Below, in pieces: positions 19,549-28,798 of a DNA stretch of 28,839 nt (position 1 is its first letter; each line of letters opens with the position of its first letter). Made by a program: the position numbers and the translations under genes. Under the pieces are notes generated by a model. The model was given only the letters and a program-made list of their open reading frames with translations, was not told the DNA's origin and searched no databases. The DNA is from Cloacimonetes bacterium UBA4175 (GTDB lineage Bacteria; Cloacimonadota; Cloacimonadia; Cloacimonadales; Cloacimonadaceae): assembly GCA_002379855.1 (NCBI GenBank), contig DFUX01000054.1, positions 21,314 to 50,152 of the forward strand, given 5' to 3'.

Positions 19549-20312
19549 CAGCTTGCCTCCAGTGGTTCGTCATCCAGGCGGGGAAGCTTTTTGAGGTCTT
19601 CAGCCGCGTTGCGGGGATTGGGATTGGCGACATCGGAGATGATCCTGCCATCCCGGAAGGTGATGATCCGCTCTGTGTATTGGGAAATGTCGAACTCGTG
19701 GGTGACCAGAACTACGGTCTTGCCCTGGGCGTGAAACTTTTGGAAGAACCCCATCACTTCAACGCTGGTGCGGGTGTCCAGGTTTCCGGTGGGTTCATCC
19801 GCCAGCAGGAATACCGGGTCGTTCACAATGGCCCGGGCGATCGCCACCCGTTGCTGCTGGCCTCCGGAGAGCTGATTGGGAAAGTGTTTGGCACGTTCGT
19901 CCAATCCTACGGCGCCAAGCGCGTTGAGAGCCATGGCGTGGCGGTCTTTAGGCAGCACTTTTTTGGAATACAGCAGGGGCAGCTCCACGTTTTCCAGGGC
20001 GGTTGTGCGGGGCAGCAGGTAGAAACTCTGAAACACGTAGCCGATTTTCTGGTTGCGCACCCGGGTGAGTTCGGCGTCGTCCATGCTGTGCACATCCACT
20101 CCATCCAGGCTGTAGGAGCCGGAACTGGGGTGATCCAGGCAACCCAAAAGGTTCATGAAGGTGGTTTTGCCAGAGCCGCTGGCGCCCATGATGGCGATGA
20201 ACTCGCCTTCCCTGATGTCCAGGTCGATGCCGCGCAGGGCGTGCACCTGCACCTCGCCCATTTGGTAGGTTTTGGTGAGCCCGCGCACGCTGATTAAGGT
20301 CTTGGCCGCCAT
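19548..20312 (-). CDS. MacB/LolD-type ABC transporter ATPase
   Basis: A 254-residue nucleotide-binding subunit. Walker A is G-A-S-G-S-G-K-T (43-50), the Q-loop glutamine is Q94, the signature L-S-G-G-Q-Q-Q is at 148-154, and Walker B F-L-L-A-D-E-P lies at 168-174. The G-N-L-D after it is typical of the MacB/LolD/FtsE group. It supplies the energy for the permease encoded immediately downstream. It follows the adaptor gene by three bases with no obvious ribosome site of its own, which points to translational coupling. The C-terminal extension of about 25 residues past the usual 225-residue core is polar and ends in an acidic segment. Confidence 0.94.
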   Translation of the reverse strand: MAAKTLISVRGLTKTYQMGEVQVHALRGIDLDIREGEFIAIMGASGSGKTTFMNLLGCLDHPSSGSYSLDGVDVHSMDDAELTRVRNQKIGYVFQSFYLLPRTTALENVELPLLYSKKVLPKDRHAMALNALGAVGLDERAKHFPNQLSGGQQQRVAIARAIVNDPVFLLADEPTGNLDTRTSVEVMGFFQKFHAQGKTVVLVTHEFDISQYTERIITFRDGRIISDVANPNPRNAAEDLKKLPRLDDEPLEAS

Positions 20313-20315
20313 AGC

Positions 20316-21701
20316 TTAAAATCTCGGCCTCATGCCCGGCCCGCCTTGGATGGCGCTGTTGACGGGAGCCTGGGAGGGGTCTTTGTAGTTCACGCCGGTG
20401 ATTATCTCCAGTTTGGGATCCAATTCACTCAGCACTTCCACAAAAGCACCGTCGGAAACACCCGTGCGCACGGCGATCAACTGGGGAGTCTTGTCTTTGA
20501 GCACCCAGATCATGGAAATGCCGCCGTTGCCGCCTCCAAAGGGCGCTGGCCTTCCGGCGAAACCTCCGCCAAAGGGCCCGGGCCTGCCGCCGCTTCCGCT
20601 TCGTTCCATTCCGCTGCGGGGAGGAGTCTTCGCTTTGTCAGCCCTGTCTGGCTTGCCTGCCGGGCCGGCATCCGGTCTTTTGTCCCGGGATGGTTTGACT
20701 GAACTCATCAGCTTTTCCATGGCCTGTTTGCGGGCTTCGTTGACCATGCCATCCTCCCATTTGAGGCCAAAGAGCTCCCACACCTCTTTGCTGGGTGAAA
20801 AGCGGGAAGCGGTTTCCGGTATTCTGAGCACATTCTCTTTGGACTGGGTGATGATGGTAACATTGGTGGTCATTCCGGGCAGCAGCTTGTGCCCGGGGTT
20901 GTCGGCGTCGATGATCACGCTGTAGCTGACCACGTTTTGTTCGGTGGTCGATTTGAGGCGGATTTGCTTCACAAAGCCCATAAACTGCTCGCCGGCGTAG
21001 GCGTCCACGGAAAACTCCACGGGCATGCCTTCCTTGATGCGGCCGATATCGGCTTCATCCACGTTGGCGGTGATCTGCATCTGGTCGAGGTTGTTGGCGA
21101 TGGTGAAGAGCGTGGGGGAACTCATACTTGCCGCAACGGTCTGTCCCGCGGCAACTTCCCGGGAGACGATCACGCCATCGATGGGGGAGGTGATGGAGGC
21201 ATTGCGCAGGTTCTTTTCCGCGCGCTGCAGGGAAAGATTGGCGTTGTTAAAGGTCTGTTCCGCCTGCCGGTAGGTAAACTCCGCCTGCTGCAGGTCATAT
21301 TGGGGCGCGTAACCTTTGGCGGCCAGGCCCTGGTAGTTTTCAAAGTCCAGCCTGGCCTTGTTGAGGGACAGCCTGGCTTTGTTCACCTCGAGGCGCGCGG
21401 ATTCCAGGTTGGTGCTGAGGATCTCCGTATCCAGTTTGGCAAGGAGCTCGCCTTTGCGCACCCTGTCGTTAAAATCCTTGTAAATCTTGTCGATGCGGCC
21501 GGAGACTTCGGTGCCCACCTCCACCAGCTCATAGGGGTTGATGGAGCCGGTGGCGGTCACCACTTCACGGATCGTGCCCATCGAGGGTTTGTCTGTCCGC
21601 CACTCGGGACGGGAACTCTTTTTGCGGATTTGGGTATAGGCCACCACTGCGACGATTATCAGCAGGGCGATGAGGGTGTATCTGAGGTATTTCTTTTTCA
21701 T
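20316..21701 (-). CDS. MacA/HlyD-family periplasmic adaptor protein
   Basis: A 461-residue membrane-fusion protein linking the inner-membrane ABC permease to the outer-membrane channel. It has an N-terminal membrane anchor (about 7-23) and a biotinyl-lipoyl-like half-motif with E-V-S-G-R-I (65-70). A coiled-coil hairpin (about 97-168) is followed by the second lipoyl half with I-T-S-P-I-D-G-V-I-V (170-179), then beta-barrel and membrane-proximal domains. Residues about 304-395 are an unusual low-complexity insert rich in Gly, Pro, Arg and Lys that interrupts the C-terminal domain. The frame stays open upstream to 21953, but that extension lies inside the TolC gene in another frame. Met at 21701 begins a clear membrane anchor and has AAGAAGAG (21705-21712) before it, so I start there. 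The gap to the TolC stop is 13 bases. Confidence 0.9.
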   Translation of the reverse strand: MKKKYLRYTLIALLIIVAVVAYTQIRKKSSRPEWRTDKPSMGTIREVVTATGSINPYELVEVGTEVSGRIDKIYKDFNDRVRKGELLAKLDTEILSTNLESARLEVNKARLSLNKARLDFENYQGLAAKGYAPQYDLQQAEFTYRQAEQTFNNANLSLQRAEKNLRNASITSPIDGVIVSREVAAGQTVAASMSSPTLFTIANNLDQMQITANVDEADIGRIKEGMPVEFSVDAYAGEQFMGFVKQIRLKSTTEQNVVSYSVIIDADNPGHKLLPGMTTNVTIITQSKENVLRIPETASRFSPSKEVWELFGLKWEDGMVNEARKQAMEKLMSSVKPSRDKRPDAGPAGKPDRADKAKTPPRSGMERSGSGGRPGPFGGGFAGRPAPFGGGNGGISMIWVLKDKTPQLIAVRTGVSDGAFVEVLSELDPKLEIITGVNYKDPSQAPVNSAIQGGPGMRPRF

Positions 21702-21714
21702 GTGCTCTTCTTTT

Positions 21715-22965
21715 TTACCATTTGCCCAACAGTTTCCGGGAAAGCAGGTTGTTGATGGCTTCCTGTTTGGCCAGGATCTGATAGCGGTTGTTGTTGTACT
21801 GGATGTCGGAGTTGATGTATTCCACGCGGGTTTTGTCCAGTTCCAGCAGTTCGATGAGGCCCAGGCGGTAGCGTTCTTCGGCGATCCTGATCTGTTCGGT
21901 GGATTGGTCAAGCTTTTCCCGGTAGAGCCTGTCCAGGTTTTGCAGGTACTCAAGTTCGAGGTTCATGGTCTCATACTGCACCCGCAGTTCGTCGATCTGG
22001 TTTTCCAGTTCCAGCTTTGCCAGGCGTAGCCCGATGCCGGAGCGTTTGTCCACCTGGCTCTGTCGCAAGGGGTTCCACAGGGAATAGGAGAGGTTGAGGG
22101 AGATGGTGTGGGAGCCGCTGTAATGATCCAGTTCAAAATCCTGTCCGCTGACGGCGCGGTCGTAGTTGTAGCCCAGGTTTACGCGGGGAAAGTAGCCCAA
22201 AAACACCTGATTGCCGCTCAGTTCGCTGCGCTTGATATCGGCTTTGAGGAGTTTGACGGCGGTGCTGTTTTCCACGCCGCATCCTTCGGTCTGAAAGTCC
22301 GGGTTCGGCTCCAGGTCGGCAAGTTCGTAACCTTCATCCTGCAGCGAGACCTGGGCAAAGAGCTGCCGGCGCTGGGTGGAGATGGTGTTTTCCAGTTGCA
22401 ATATCGAGATGCGGGAGTTCATCACCGCGATCTCGGCTTCCTTCACGTCGTAGGCGGTGTTTTTGCCCAGTTGGTTTAGCACCTTGCTCTGTTCCCAGAC
22501 CCTGGTTTGGATTTCCAGGTTCTTTTGCAGCGAGAGCAGTTGTTTCTGCGCCTTCAGCACTTCCAGGTAGGCCGAGAAGACGGAATAGGCGTAGCCGCTG
22601 CTGCTTTTGGAGTAGGTGAGTGCAGCCTTCTGATCGTCCAGCCGGGCATATTTGTAGTTGAACCAGGCGTCGTCGTTGAGGCTGATGGTCTTGCTCACGG
22701 AAATCCTGGCGTTGCTGCTGAGGTCGGAGACCTCCGGCGCCAGGGGATTGTAAAGGTCGTGCTTCACATTGAAGCCCAAATCCACCTCGGGCAGCAGGTT
22801 GAGCCTGGCGCTGGCGAGGCTGGAACGGCTCGACAGGCTGCCGAGGCCGGCTTTTTGCATGCTCCAACTGTGTTCCATGCCGTGGCTGATGAGGTCGTCA
22901 AGGGTATATTGCTGGCCGCACAGGGCGATAGGCAGCAGTAGCAGGAGTAACAGTATGTTCTTCAT
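21715..22965 (-). CDS. TolC-like outer-membrane efflux protein
   Basis: A 416-residue outer-membrane factor, first gene of the exporter operon. The signal peptide (about 1-17) is followed by Y-T-L-D-D-L-I at 20-26, the usual opening of OEP-family proteins. Two long alpha-helical OEP halves carry heptad-like stretches (about 150-200 and 330-410) that would form the periplasmic tunnel, with short beta segments between them for the barrel. AGAGGA at 22969-22974 precedes the start. With the adaptor, ATPase and permease it would make a complete MacAB-TolC-type pump; export of a peptide, siderophore-like molecule or antibiotic are all possible. I see no convincing promoter upstream. Confidence 0.9.
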   Translation of the reverse strand: MKNILLLLLLLPIALCGQQYTLDDLISHGMEHSWSMQKAGLGSLSSRSSLASARLNLLPEVDLGFNVKHDLYNPLAPEVSDLSSNARISVSKTISLNDDAWFNYKYARLDDQKAALTYSKSSSGYAYSVFSAYLEVLKAQKQLLSLQKNLEIQTRVWEQSKVLNQLGKNTAYDVKEAEIAVMNSRISILQLENTISTQRRQLFAQVSLQDEGYELADLEPNPDFQTEGCGVENSTAVKLLKADIKRSELSGNQVFLGYFPRVNLGYNYDRAVSGQDFELDHYSGSHTISLNLSYSLWNPLRQSQVDKRSGIGLRLAKLELENQIDELRVQYETMNLELEYLQNLDRLYREKLDQSTEQIRIAEERYRLGLIELLELDKTRVEYINSDIQYNNNRYQILAKQEAINNLLSRKLLGKW

Positions 22966-23071
22966 AAATCCTCTAATATATAAAAGAAAGTTTCAAACGG
23001 GAAGCTGGAATAGATCCCTTTATGCAATATATACTTGCCAGACCTGCAAATCCTCTTGCAAAAATCCAGCT

Positions 23072-23099
23072 ATGACAATACTGCGATGATACATATATT
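23072..23099 (+). promoter_or_regulatory. candidate promoter of ornithine carbamoyltransferase gene
   Basis: ATGACA (23072-23077) and TATATT (23094-23099) are each one base from the sigma-70 consensus hexamers, with a 16-base spacer. They would give a leader of about 90 bases that includes the palindrome at 23119-23133. Confidence 0.35.
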
Positions 23100-23118
23100 T
23101 TGAAGCCGCATAATAAGA

Positions 23119-23133
23119 CAAGGAAAATCCTTG
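23119..23133. promoter_or_regulatory. short perfect palindrome upstream of ornithine carbamoyltransferase gene
   Basis: CAAGGA and TCCTTG flank a 3-base centre in the leader, 63 bases before the start codon. It does not match the ArgR box pattern. It could be an operator, a small hairpin, or chance. Confidence 0.3.
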
Positions 23134-23196
23134 CCTATAAACGCAAGCTGAAAAATCTGGCTCTCATAAACATAATAACGTAACCAAGGAGACAAG

Positions 23197-24198
23197 ATGC
23201 CTTTCAATCTTAGAAACCGCCATTTCCTGACCCTGATGGATTTCACTCCGCAGGAGATCAACTATTTGCTGGAACTCTCAATGGAGCTCAAGAAGGCCAA
23301 ATATGCCGGCACCGAACAGCCCCGCCTCAAAGGCAAGAACATCGCCCTGATCTTTGAAAAAGACAGTACCCGCACCCGCTGCTCATTTGAAGTAGCCGCT
23401 CTGGACCAAGGCGCCCACGTCACCTATCTGGGCCCAACCGGCAGCCAGATGGGCAAGAAGGAATCCATCGCCGACACCGCCAGAGTGCTGGGTCGCATGT
23501 ATGATGGCATCGAATACCGTGGGTATGGGCAGGAGATCGTGGAAGAGCTGGCCAAATACTCCGGAGTGCCCGTCTGGAACGGACTTACCGACCAGGATCA
23601 CCCCACCCAGGTATTGGCCGACTTCCTCACCGCGATGGAACACCTGAAAAAGCCGCTCAACGAAATGACCTTTGTCTATGCCGGAGACGGACGCAACAAC
23701 GTCGCCAACGCCCTCATGATCGGCGGCGCCAAGACCGGAATGGACTTCCGCATTGTCAGCCCCAAAGAGCTGTCCCCTGATGCCAAGCTGCTGAAGAAAT
23801 GCAAGGACGTGGCCAAGGAAACCGGCGCCACCATCACCATCACGGACGACATCGCCAAAGGCGTGAAGGGCGCGGATGTGATCTACACCGACGTTTGGGT
23901 CTCCATGGGCGAGCCGGATAGCGTCTGGGCCAGCCGTATCAAGCAACTCAAACCCTATCAGGTGAACGCCGCCATGATGAAGAAGACAGGCAAGAAGAAC
24001 ACCCTTTTCATGCACTGCCTGCCATCCTTCCACGACCTCAAGACCACCATCGGCAAGCAAATCTACGATAAATTCAAATTAACCGCCATGGAAGTGACCG
24101 ACGAGGTCTTCGAATCTCCGAACTCCGTTGTCTTCGATGAAGCGGAAAACCGCATGCACACTATCAAGGCCGTGATGGTTGCCACTTTGGGCGACTGA
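23197..24198 (+). CDS. argF: ornithine carbamoyltransferase
   Basis: 333 residues, cytoplasmic. It transfers the carbamoyl group between carbamoyl phosphate and ornithine to make citrulline, or runs in reverse in the arginine deiminase pathway. Visible motifs are the carbamoyl-phosphate loop S-T-R-T-R (57-61), H-P-T-Q (135-138), the ornithine-side D-V-W-V-S-M-G-E (232-239) and H-C-L-P (273-276). The length near 333 is typical of E. coli ArgF and catabolic ArcB rather than the shorter anabolic enzymes of about 305 residues. Without arcA, arcC or other arg genes nearby, direction cannot be settled; arcB would be the symbol if catabolic. AAGGAG at 23186-23191, five bases before the ATG, fixes the start. 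It is transcribed alone and ends in its own terminator. Confidence 0.95.
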   Translation: MPFNLRNRHFLTLMDFTPQEINYLLELSMELKKAKYAGTEQPRLKGKNIALIFEKDSTRTRCSFEVAALDQGAHVTYLGPTGSQMGKKESIADTARVLGRMYDGIEYRGYGQEIVEELAKYSGVPVWNGLTDQDHPTQVLADFLTAMEHLKKPLNEMTFVYAGDGRNNVANALMIGGAKTGMDFRIVSPKELSPDAKLLKKCKDVAKETGATITITDDIAKGVKGADVIYTDVWVSMGEPDSVWASRIKQLKPYQVNAAMMKKTGKKNTLFMHCLPSFHDLKTTIGKQIYDKFKLTAMEVTDEVFESPNSVVFDEAENRMHTIKAVMVATLGD

Positions 24199-24223
24199 TC
24201 GCAAGCCCGTATATAGCCTGATG

Positions 24224-24251
24224 CCGGAGGAATAACCGCCTCCGGTTTTTT
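24224..24251 (+). terminator. intrinsic terminator of ornithine carbamoyltransferase gene
   Basis: Arms CCGGAGG (24224-24230) and CCTCCGG (24239-24245) with an 8-base loop, followed by six Ts (24246-24251), 25 bases after the stop codon. Confidence 0.92.
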
Positions 24252-24263
24252 GTGTTCACACGC

Positions 24264-24290
24264 AAAAAAGCCCTCCAGACAAGGGAGGGC
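24264..24290 (-). terminator. intrinsic terminator of M28 peptidase gene
   Basis: Arms GCCCTCC (24270-24276) and GGAGGGC (24284-24290) with a 7-base loop. On the minus strand it is followed by six Ts (24264-24269). It is 24 bases past the peptidase stop and faces the preceding plus-strand terminator. Confidence 0.92.
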
Positions 24291-24314
24291 TTGAATATTC
24301 GCTATGCCAGACTG

Positions 24315-27209
24315 TCAGCGCAGAAGCAGCATCTTGCGCAGGGCAGAGGAAGAACCCTGGCTGACCCGGATGATATAGACTCCGCTGGCAACCTGTGCGC
24401 CGGAGGCATCGCTGCCGTCCCATTCGAATACTCGGGATTTCGCTCCAGGCCCGGCGTAGAGTTGCCTGACCTGCTGTCCGCGCAGGTTGTAGATGCCGAC
24501 GCTCAGCTCCTGGCGCTGGTCTTTGGAGTCCACCCGGAAGCTGGTAAGGCCGCGGAAGGGATTGGGATAGTTGGCATGGATTCTGATCCCGGGGCTTGGG
24601 GCAGCCTGGGGGTCCTGCAGCGCGGTGGATGTCTCGTCAAAATACTCCGTAAACACGTAGTCCACCAGGTTCTTGGCTTCATCCTGATGGATGTTGTAGA
24701 GCGGGATGCTGGTGGTGAAAATCTTTCCGTTGCGATTCATGTTCAACACGCCCACCGGCATGCCGTTCATCGCTCCCTGGGGTGAATCTGCTGCGTAGTC
24801 CGAGCCATAGTTGTAAACAGTGGCGCAGTTTGGATTGGGGCTGATGCTTTCCACCTGGAGGATATGCCCGTTGAGCGCGGTGGTGGTCTTGTCGGGATCA
24901 ATCGAGATGGCGGGGAACGGGTCTTGCGCGGGTGTCGCATACCTGAAGCGCGCGCTGAACAGCAGATTGCATCCGCCGATGCCGATCACGGAATTGATGA
25001 ATGAATCCGCCGGAAAGCTGTTGGGATAGGTGGCGTTGAGGTCAAAGGCCATGGAGGGCTTGTAGGTGCTGAAGAAGATGTTGCCTCCGGCTTCGATGTA
25101 TTCCCTCAGCACTTCCTGGTGGAAATAGGGGTAGTCCATGCTGGCGAGGTCGTTGCCATGCCAGAGGATGGAGGAATAGACGCTGAGGTCTGCCAGGCGG
25201 ACATCCGCGTTCAGAATATTCAGATCAAGCTGGGTGGGAGAGAAATCCGCGGCGATGGCGGCATAGAATTCGTCTGCCTGCTGATCGGAGGGCTGGAAAG
25301 GATTGGTTCCCGCCAGATCGCTGGTCTCATCCACGATCAGGACGCCCTGATCCAGGGTCAGGGGGCGGCTGCGCAACACCGCGGCGGAGGGGCTGGTGTT
25401 TCCGCCCTGATCCACGGCGTAAAGGCTGTAATAATAATAGTTATGCGATCCTTCCACAGCGTTGTCCGTATAGCTCGGCGCGCCCTGGATGGTGGCCAGC
25501 AGGTCACCCAATACAGCCCCATCTTGCGAGCGGTAGAGCCGGTAGCACTGCAGGTCAAGTTCTGTGTTTGCTTCCCAGTTTAACGCGATGCCGCCGGTCT
25601 GGGGCTGATCCCGGAAGCCTGCCGGAGTCAGGGGGACGGAGCGGGGCGTGCCGCTGGAGAAAACCCAATAGCTCTCGTTAGCCTCGGCATCCACGGAACT
25701 CACTGCCACATAGTAGATCTGGTTTTCCGTGAGCCCTGCGAGGGTGAAGTGGTTGACGGAAGCCACCAGGGGAGCGCTCCACTGTTCGCCCGTCTCGCTG
25801 TAATATACCCTGTATTGGCTCACAGAGGGGTCGGGGCTCTGATCCCAGCTCACATAGAGCGAGTTTCCGCTGCCAGTGTCAAACACTTCCAGATTGGCAG
25901 GCGCGGAAGGCATATCCGCGAAGGTGGCGGCGCAGGCAAGTGAGGCGCGGATCACTTCAGCGCAATAGGGTGGATTGAGGTTGGCAACGATATCCTGGGC
26001 GGTATGATAGACGGGCGAGAAATCAGATTCAAAAAAGTAGATCACGTTATAGCCTGCCTGAAAGAACGACGAGCTGTCGCTGCTGGGGCTGTTCAAGTCT
26101 CCATAATAGGCATCCAGAGTGGTGTATTGTTCGGTGATCTGGGCGGCATGGGAACTGTGCTCCAAAGAGCCGTCATAGGGCATCAGGCGCACCCGCCAGG
26201 TGCCGGGGCTGGTGTTGTTGGCGATCATGTCGTGATTGATCATCAGGCGGATGTTCATGCCGGCTTGCATGGCTGTCTGGGCATAGTGTCTTGAGCCCCA
26301 GAGGCCGAATTCCTCCGCTGCAAAGGTCACGAACCGGATGGATGTTTTGGGCTGGTATCCGCTTTGCATCATCACCCGCGCCATTTCCAGGGCGGCCACG
26401 CTGCCGCTGGCGTTGTCATCCGCGCCGGGAGCGGTGGTGTAGGGGTCGCTGTTGCCGGAGATGGAATCGTGGTGCCCGCCCACGATGATATACTGGTTGG
26501 GATAGACAGTGCCGGGAATGGTGGCCACAACGTTGTATTGGTCGGTATTTTGCCAGGTAAACTGCTGCAGTACGACGTCGGTGATGCCAAAGCTGATGAA
26601 CTTTTGGCGAATCCACTCCGCCACCTGCTGGCGATTGCTGGCGCGGGCGTAGCGGGTCTGGAAATCCTGCAGGTTTTGCAGCAGGCTCTGCACGGAGGCG
26701 GTGTTCACCATCGCCACCATCTGTTCTATCTCGGTGCGGTTATCGCGGGAGGATTGCTGGCTCAAACCGGTATCTGGAAAGCGTAAAGGCTCCAGATTGA
26801 GGGGCGCAAAGGGATGGCGGAGCAGGGGGCGGAGCGCAATCTCATCCAAAGAGTTGCTTACCAGGCATGCGTTATCCATCTCCCACAGCAGCTTTCCGGC
26901 TTGGGCGGGAACCGCTTCGCCAGGCAGCTTGCCCACGATCCACAGGTTTTCGGAAGAGGGATAGGCCGCCAGCCAGACAAAGCCCTCGTAAAGCTTTGAA
27001 GGCGCGTCCGGCACCAGGGCGATCACGCTTGTGGAGTCGTAATGCAATATCCCAAAGCCCTCGCTTTGCAGTTGGCGCACGGTCTGTTGCAGGCTGGTCT
27101 GCCCGTTTTGAATGGTTTCCAGCGGCAGGGCGGCGATGTGGCTGGCCATCAGCTTTCCAGCGGCGAAGAGCAGGAGCAGGGCCAGAAGCGGTATAATCTT
27201 TCTTTGCAT
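24315..27209 (-). CDS. secreted M28-family zinc metallopeptidase with FN3 domains and T9SS sorting domain
   Basis: 964 residues. A signal peptide (1-22) is followed by a propeptide-like region to about 150 and an M28 aminopeptidase domain (about 165-430). All co-catalytic zinc ligands are visible: H246 (G-G-H-H-D), D264 (G-A-D-D-N-A-S-G), E300 with catalytic E299 (A-A-E-E-F-G), D327 (N-H-D) and H402 (Y-H-T-A-Q-D). Two FN3 domains follow (about 433-520 and 525-615). A Rossmann-like segment (about 620-858) resembles glutamine-amidotransferase-like folds, and the FlgD-like T9SS sorting domain closes the protein (about 870-964). The frame is open to 27272, but Met at 27209 has AGAGGAACC in front and starts a proper signal peptide. 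It probably trims peptides outside the cell, complementing the C25 endopeptidases. Confidence 0.92.
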   Translation of the reverse strand: MQRKIIPLLALLLLFAAGKLMASHIAALPLETIQNGQTSLQQTVRQLQSEGFGILHYDSTSVIALVPDAPSKLYEGFVWLAAYPSSENLWIVGKLPGEAVPAQAGKLLWEMDNACLVSNSLDEIALRPLLRHPFAPLNLEPLRFPDTGLSQQSSRDNRTEIEQMVAMVNTASVQSLLQNLQDFQTRYARASNRQQVAEWIRQKFISFGITDVVLQQFTWQNTDQYNVVATIPGTVYPNQYIIVGGHHDSISGNSDPYTTAPGADDNASGSVAALEMARVMMQSGYQPKTSIRFVTFAAEEFGLWGSRHYAQTAMQAGMNIRLMINHDMIANNTSPGTWRVRLMPYDGSLEHSSHAAQITEQYTTLDAYYGDLNSPSSDSSSFFQAGYNVIYFFESDFSPVYHTAQDIVANLNPPYCAEVIRASLACAATFADMPSAPANLEVFDTGSGNSLYVSWDQSPDPSVSQYRVYYSETGEQWSAPLVASVNHFTLAGLTENQIYYVAVSSVDAEANESYWVFSSGTPRSVPLTPAGFRDQPQTGGIALNWEANTELDLQCYRLYRSQDGAVLGDLLATIQGAPSYTDNAVEGSHNYYYYSLYAVDQGGNTSPSAAVLRSRPLTLDQGVLIVDETSDLAGTNPFQPSDQQADEFYAAIAADFSPTQLDLNILNADVRLADLSVYSSILWHGNDLASMDYPYFHQEVLREYIEAGGNIFFSTYKPSMAFDLNATYPNSFPADSFINSVIGIGGCNLLFSARFRYATPAQDPFPAISIDPDKTTTALNGHILQVESISPNPNCATVYNYGSDYAADSPQGAMNGMPVGVLNMNRNGKIFTTSIPLYNIHQDEAKNLVDYVFTEYFDETSTALQDPQAAPSPGIRIHANYPNPFRGLTSFRVDSKDQRQELSVGIYNLRGQQVRQLYAGPGAKSRVFEWDGSDASGAQVASGVYIIRVSQGSSSALRKMLLLR

Positions 27210-27432
27210 GGGTTCCTCTTTTTTTGCGCAGACCTCTGAATATCCGGTCTGACTGACTGGAACAGAATGCAAAAATCATTCCCAGTGCAAGCCAAAATTG
27301 GCCGCGGAAATAATTATGTCAAAGTGGCTGGAGCCTGCCAATATCTCCACTGTCTCACTTTCTTTGCCGCGGAATCATCAGCCAGATGAGGATTTGCGGA
27401 TTGCATTGCCGGAGAAGGATGATTTTTTGTGC

Positions 27433-27463
27433 TTGACATTTAACACAGGAGAGTATATATAAT
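27433..27463 (+). promoter_or_regulatory. sigma-70-like promoter of PDZ-barrel gene
   Basis: A perfect TTGACA (27433-27438) is followed by TATATA at 27456-27461 (17-base spacer) overlapping TATAAT at 27458-27463 (19-base spacer). This is the best promoter match in the window. The start codon at 27493 leaves a leader of about 25 bases. Confidence 0.75.
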
Positions 27464-27492
27464 GAACATAGAATTTGAACATGGAGGTTCAT

Positions 27493-28593
27493 ATGCGAAA
27501 AGTTCTCTTGATCATCCTATTGGCGGCCGCCGTCAATATGGCTTTCGGCACCTGTGGCGACCACGGTATGGGCAAGATGGTTTTCATGACCGGCGATGCT
27601 CAGGCATCGGCAGTGTTTTTTGGCATTGTAGTGGAAGATATCGACGCGAAAACGGCGGAGGCTATGGACTATCCTTATGGATACGGAATCCTGATCACCA
27701 CGGTTGTTCCGGGTTCTCCCGCGGAGGGATACGGCTTGCAAGCCAACGACGTACTCACCTCCATCGATGGGGAAACTGTGAAAGACACGGAAGATTTCGA
27801 CGAGATCAGAGAAGATCTGGAGCCGGGCGAAGTGGTGAGTATTGGATACTGGCGGGCAGGCAAGGATTTCAACAAGGAAGTGACCCTGCAGGGCAGGGAT
27901 ACGCCGCAAATGCAGTATCAATTCCAGAAACAGCGCACGCCAAGCAAGGTTGGCTCCGGAGGGGGCTCCTTTATTCCCATGTGGTGTATGATTGATATGG
28001 ATGATGTGAACGCCCTCCTGGAAGGGCTGCATTTCAAACCGATCGGGGATAAAGGCATTTTGATGCAAGGCATTGGCGGCAAGGGACATGTGGGCAAAGG
28101 CTTCTTTGTCGGCGGAGTGATTACTTCTTACTCGGACAACTATAAGCAAAACAACCCCGATAGTGTTAGATATCACGACTACGTCCGCTATGAAAACGGC
28201 TTTGGCGGCGTGACTCTGGATAAGCGCTTCCCGATCTGCAAGAATTTTGTGGGTTCCCTGGGAGTGCTGCTGGGTGGCGGCGGACACACGATTGAACTGA
28301 TGCACAGCAACGCGGATTATTCCTGGCCGGACAATGACACTGAATTCACCTCCGGCAACTATCACTCCACCATCAACCGCTCCTATATGATCGTACAGCC
28401 CAAGGCGGAACTGATGTACCGTCTGCTCAACTGGCTGTCAATCCGCGCCGAAGTGGGCTATGTGTATGGCTACACCGGCAAGGAAGGCTGGCGGGTTGAA
28501 GGCCTCGCGGATGAAACCTTCTATGTGAAAAACTCTCCCAATACACCCTATCGTGGGTTGACGTTCTCGATAGGCCCCTGGTTCGGTTTCTGA
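27493..28593 (+). CDS. PDZ-domain protein with predicted outer-membrane beta-barrel C-terminus
   Basis: 366 residues. The signal peptide (1-19, ending A-F-G) has no lipobox. Residues about 42-136 form a PDZ domain, with G-Y-G-I-L-I (63-68), V-V-P-G-S-P-A-E (71-78) and G-L-Q-A-N-D-V-L-T-S-I-D-G (81-93), as in HtrA/DegP-like carboxylate-binding folds. No protease domain is attached. After a glycine-rich linker (about 150-160), residues about 165-366 alternate short glycine-rich and aromatic beta strands and end in G-P-W-F-G-F with a terminal Phe, the usual mark of outer-membrane barrels. In-frame ATGs at 27475 and 27481 lie upstream, but GGAGG at 27483-27487 is spaced five bases from 27493, which therefore is the start. 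The strong promoter suggests high expression. A PDZ fused to a barrel could tether or sense unfolded envelope proteins; function is unassigned. Confidence 0.8.
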   Translation: MRKVLLIILLAAAVNMAFGTCGDHGMGKMVFMTGDAQASAVFFGIVVEDIDAKTAEAMDYPYGYGILITTVVPGSPAEGYGLQANDVLTSIDGETVKDTEDFDEIREDLEPGEVVSIGYWRAGKDFNKEVTLQGRDTPQMQYQFQKQRTPSKVGSGGGSFIPMWCMIDMDDVNALLEGLHFKPIGDKGILMQGIGGKGHVGKGFFVGGVITSYSDNYKQNNPDSVRYHDYVRYENGFGGVTLDKRFPICKNFVGSLGVLLGGGGHTIELMHSNADYSWPDNDTEFTSGNYHSTINRSYMIVQPKAELMYRLLNWLSIRAEVGYVYGYTGKEGWRVEGLADETFYVKNSPNTPYRGLTFSIGPWFGF

Positions 28594-28618
28594 ACAATCT
28601 ATGCAAATACAGATCATG

Positions 28619-28645
28619 CCCGCGGCTCCAACCGCGGGTTTTTTT
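28619..28645 (+). terminator. intrinsic terminator of PDZ-barrel gene
   Basis: Arms CCCGCGG (28619-28625) and CCGCGGG (28632-28638) with a 6-base loop, followed by seven Ts (28639-28645), 25 bases past the stop. Confidence 0.95.
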
Positions 28646-28650
28646 GTGAG

Positions 28651-28669
28651 CAGCCCAGACCGCGGGCTG
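28651..28669. repeat. hairpin following the terminator
   Basis: Arms CAGCCC (28651-28656) and GGGCTG (28664-28669) with a 7-base loop. Its second arm region shares ACCGCGGG (28659-28666) with the second arm of the preceding terminator (28631-28638), which suggests a local duplication. There is no T run, so this is not a typical terminator. Confidence 0.4.
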
Positions 28670-28686
28670 TGGTTTCCAGAATTGTC

Positions 28687-28714
28687 CACGAATTACACGA
28701 ATTATCACGAATTA
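28687..28714. repeat. short tandem array of CACGAATTA
   Basis: Three exact copies of CACGAATTA at 28687-28695, 28696-28704 and 28706-28714, the last preceded by an extra T. It is intergenic and comparable in style to the two arrays at the left end of the window, with a different unit. Confidence 0.7.
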
Positions 28715-28798
28715 AAAGAACAAGATAAGAACAAGCGTCTAACCCAGAAACAACCACCTGACCCCGAAACAATCATCCCCAAGTAATAAAACCGTGTC